Assembly (NCBI RefSeq): GCF_019703515.2
Contig: NC_059347.1
Location: forward strand, 26,304,501 to 26,368,500
Source: Myxocyprinus asiaticus
Lineage: Eukaryota > Chordata > Actinopteri > Cypriniformes > Catostomidae
Direction: 5' to 3'
DNA length: 64,000 nt
The translations under genes and the position numbers were made by a program. Below, piece by piece: positions 62,200 through 64,000 of the stretch. Each line of letters opens with the position of its first letter. Within the stretch, counting starts at the first letter, position 1. Under the pieces are notes generated by a model. The model saw only the letters and a list, made by a program, of their open reading frames with translations. It did no database searches and was not told where the DNA came from.

Positions 62200-62934
62200 C
62201 TGTAGGATAAACAAAGAAAAATAACAGTTGAAGAATGCAGCACCCAACAGACAGAATAGAGTTTTTCCATACTGGTAGAATATCAAATCAGAATGCTGAG
62301 CGTGACATATCCCTCCCACATTTTAATCAGCTACTGTAACTGTACCACAGCCAACAATACAACCCGTAAACTCTTCAGTTACAATCTAAAAGTAATTTTG
62401 TGAATTTGTGGTGTGAATAATAGGGATGGGTATTTTGGCCATTTTGACTACACTGCATTTTAGTGAAAGTGTGACTTTCGAAAAGGCTCACTAATACTGC
62501 ATACTTTGGAAAATGATGTTGGCATACTGTAATTGGTTTTTGCTTATTACATGATTATCCCGTTTCCTAATTATTTAAGGTCCACATATTTATTCTGACA
62601 AGTCTCCTACTCAATGCTTTTAGCAGCTTTTGCTATCTTTTTATCTTTTGTTGTTTTCTAATAACAACTCTTCCTTGTTGTTGGTCCAACAAAACAACTG
62701 AATGGTCTTATAAACCATTAGCCAATTTAGCTAGTTAGCAGGGTTTCCTTGCATCTCTGTTGCTGAATAACGAGTGGCCTATGGGTTACACTTCCTGTTT
62801 TGAATAGCTTGTACATGCCTGTGGTGATGGGATGTCAAATAAATTTATGTTGGACTTCCTCTTTCATAAAAAGAGTCACGAACCGGTCACAGTGGTGCCA
62901 AAAACCGGGAATTGAAGGAGGAAGAAACACTATC

Positions 62935-64000
62935 ATGGAGTCCTCGCCGCTGGCCGAAGTAGGCAAGTCCCTCGCCTGCATCCACCAAGCCCAAAACCAG
63001 GCTCTGCTTGAGCTACGCGTAGAACAGGAGCAGCAATTCCATGCACTGTTCAAGGCTCAAGCGGAGGTCTGGCAGGTGCTACGGAGCTTTGTTCACCAGG
63101 AGGGGTCTTCAGCCGCGACCCCAGACCCACTCATGGCCATGCTGCTTGTTGCGTTGTCCAAAATGGGACCTCAGGACGACCCAGAGGCTTTCATCGTGCT
63201 CTTTGAGCAAGTGGTCAAAGCATGGAAATAGCCAAGCACCAAGTTGGCGGTCCGCCTACTTACACTGTTGTCCGGGAAAGACCAACTGCTGGCCAAAAAT
63301 CTCCTGGTGTACGAGTATCTGAAAAGAACCATATTGCAGCAGGTCAGCCGTAGCCTGGAGCAGCATCACCAGTGCTTCCAGTCACTGACATTGTGGGAGC
63401 ACAGCCATCAATTCGCCTTCTCCCGACAGTGACGCCTGCCGAGGGTGGATGCTGGCTGAAGATCACGACACTGAGGAGCTGCTCAATCTGGTGGTACTGG
63501 AGCACTTAATCACCTGGCTGCCGGAAGGGACAGCGGAGTGGGTCCAGTGCCACTGACCAGTGTCGCTGGACGAGGCGTATCCGGGGCCCGGCAAGCCCTC
63601 TTCTCTTCTCTCTCTCTCTCTCTCTCCCCTCCCCCTCATCCCATTCCTGTTCCCCAGAAATGGGGAATTTCTTTACCAAAACCCGTTCCCCGGTCACATT
63701 CATCCCGCTGGCTTCCCCTAGCCCTCTCCATTCTCCACAGGCTGGTGAATCCGCTGCCACGGGTGTGGTTTTGAAGTCTGGGCCGGTCTGTTGGAGCTGC
63801 GGGAAACCTGGGCATTTCCAGGACCGATGCCCCACAATGGAGGTGGAGACATTGGTCCTGGTTCCCCATGCACCACAGGCCACCCCCGACTGAGCAGGAG
63901 CGTACCAGATACCTGTGAATATAAAGGGGGTACATATCAAGCCTTTGTGGATTCGGGTTGTAATCAAACCTCTATTCACTAAAGCTTGTTTCAGTTCAAG
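62935..64000 (+). pseudogene. gag-pol remnant of Gmr1-like retrotransposon
   Basis: Gag begins MESSPLAEVGKSL. The capsid part (from DPEAFIVLFEQ, through LKRTILQQVSRS) resembles the gag of Gmr1-like elements, the proposed source of vertebrate SCAN domains. A stop follows KAWK at 63229-63231 and another at 63430, with a frame change and a further stop near 63555. After a TC-rich run a CCHC zinc knuckle (CWSCGKPGHFQDRC) lies at 63788-63829, and VDSGCNQTS, the aspartic-protease active site, near 63950-63975 in another frame. Not functional as it stands. Confidence 0.82.
63602..63626. repeat. (TC)n microsatellite within the retrotransposon
   Basis: Twelve TC units between the capsid and zinc-knuckle coding parts. 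Confidence 0.9.

Larger units (their letters stand above)
62800..64000 (+). mobile_element. Ty3/gypsy (Gmr1-like) LTR retrotransposon, 5' part, degenerate
   Basis: The end of a 5' LTR runs into a primer-binding site at 62893-62910 (tggtgccaaaaaccggga), then gag from ATG 62935, a zinc knuckle and a protease start. The element runs off the window edge. It lies in the presumed IQGAP2 intron 1, opposite to the gene. Confidence 0.85.

Noticed and set aside
60826..60900. Possible functional tRNA gene
   Set aside because: Only box-like motifs are visible; no cloverleaf with paired acceptor and anticodon stems could be drawn by eye.
61026..61386. Long overlapping ORFs on both strands (108 and 135 residues)
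   Set aside because: Low-complexity, pyrimidine-biased sequence with the look of an LTR; no family similarity and no splice context.
62200..62800. Search for IQGAP2 exon 1
   Set aside because: No ATG-led segment with a donor in the needed phase and an IQGAP-like N-terminus was found on the minus strand.

Overview
The window is vertebrate nuclear DNA from a ray-finned fish. It is AT-rich, consists of exons separated by long introns, and is packed with fish-type DNA transposons. A tRNA-derived SINE of a type I associate with cyprinids occurs three times, so a carp- or barb-like cyprinid is the best guess; no species can be named from sequence alone.

Two protein-coding genes can be supported strongly. 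(1) IQGAP2, a Cdc42/Rac1- and calmodulin-binding scaffold, lies on the minus strand across 3559-62199. Thirty-seven consecutive coding exons, from exon 2 to the stop codon, can be placed with matching reading phases. They encode, in order, a calponin-homology domain (exons 2-6), IQGAP repeats (7-17), a WW domain (18), IQ motifs (19-22), a RasGAP-related domain (24-29) and a RasGAP C-terminal domain (33-38). Exon 1, with the start codon and promoter, is not visible and probably lies beyond base 64000. Compared with human IQGAP2 as I remember it, this gene carries one additional in-frame 252-nt repeat cassette (exons 10 and 11), giving an IQGAP1-like length of about 1660 residues. (2) A protease-activated receptor of PAR3 type (F2RL2) lies on the plus strand inside IQGAP2 intron 15 (35474-38042, two exons, 364 residues). 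This nested arrangement is also known in mammals. It has a clear tethered-ligand site but altered DRY and DPxxY motifs.

The remaining sequence is intronic or 3' flanking and is dominated by mobile elements. By region: 1-3558, 3' flank with a MITE; 5820-13070, introns with SINEs, a three-level transposon nest carrying a gene-like exon, and a THAP-like pseudo-exon; 13184-19900, intron 29 with two Tc1-like elements, two long hairpin elements and a deleted LINE; 23500-30414, a MITE, two hAT-like elements with 8-bp target duplications and a SINE/Tc1/MITE composite; 31443-42014, hairpins and MITEs around F2RL2; 43700-53763, composite repeats and a degenerate Tc1-like element; 53900-61400, direct repeats around exon 4, a possible small two-exon gene (58079-58497) and a possible solo LTR; 62800-64000, the 5' part of a broken Ty3/gypsy (Gmr1-like) retrotransposon in intron 1.

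I found no CRISPR array, operon, rRNA gene or bacterial-type system. The most interesting leads are the extra IQGAP2 repeat cassette, the motif changes in the nested receptor, a 6-nt alternative acceptor inside an IQ motif, the transposon-borne exon at 9343-9557, the THAP pseudo-exon and the uncharacterised spliced ORF at 58079-58497.
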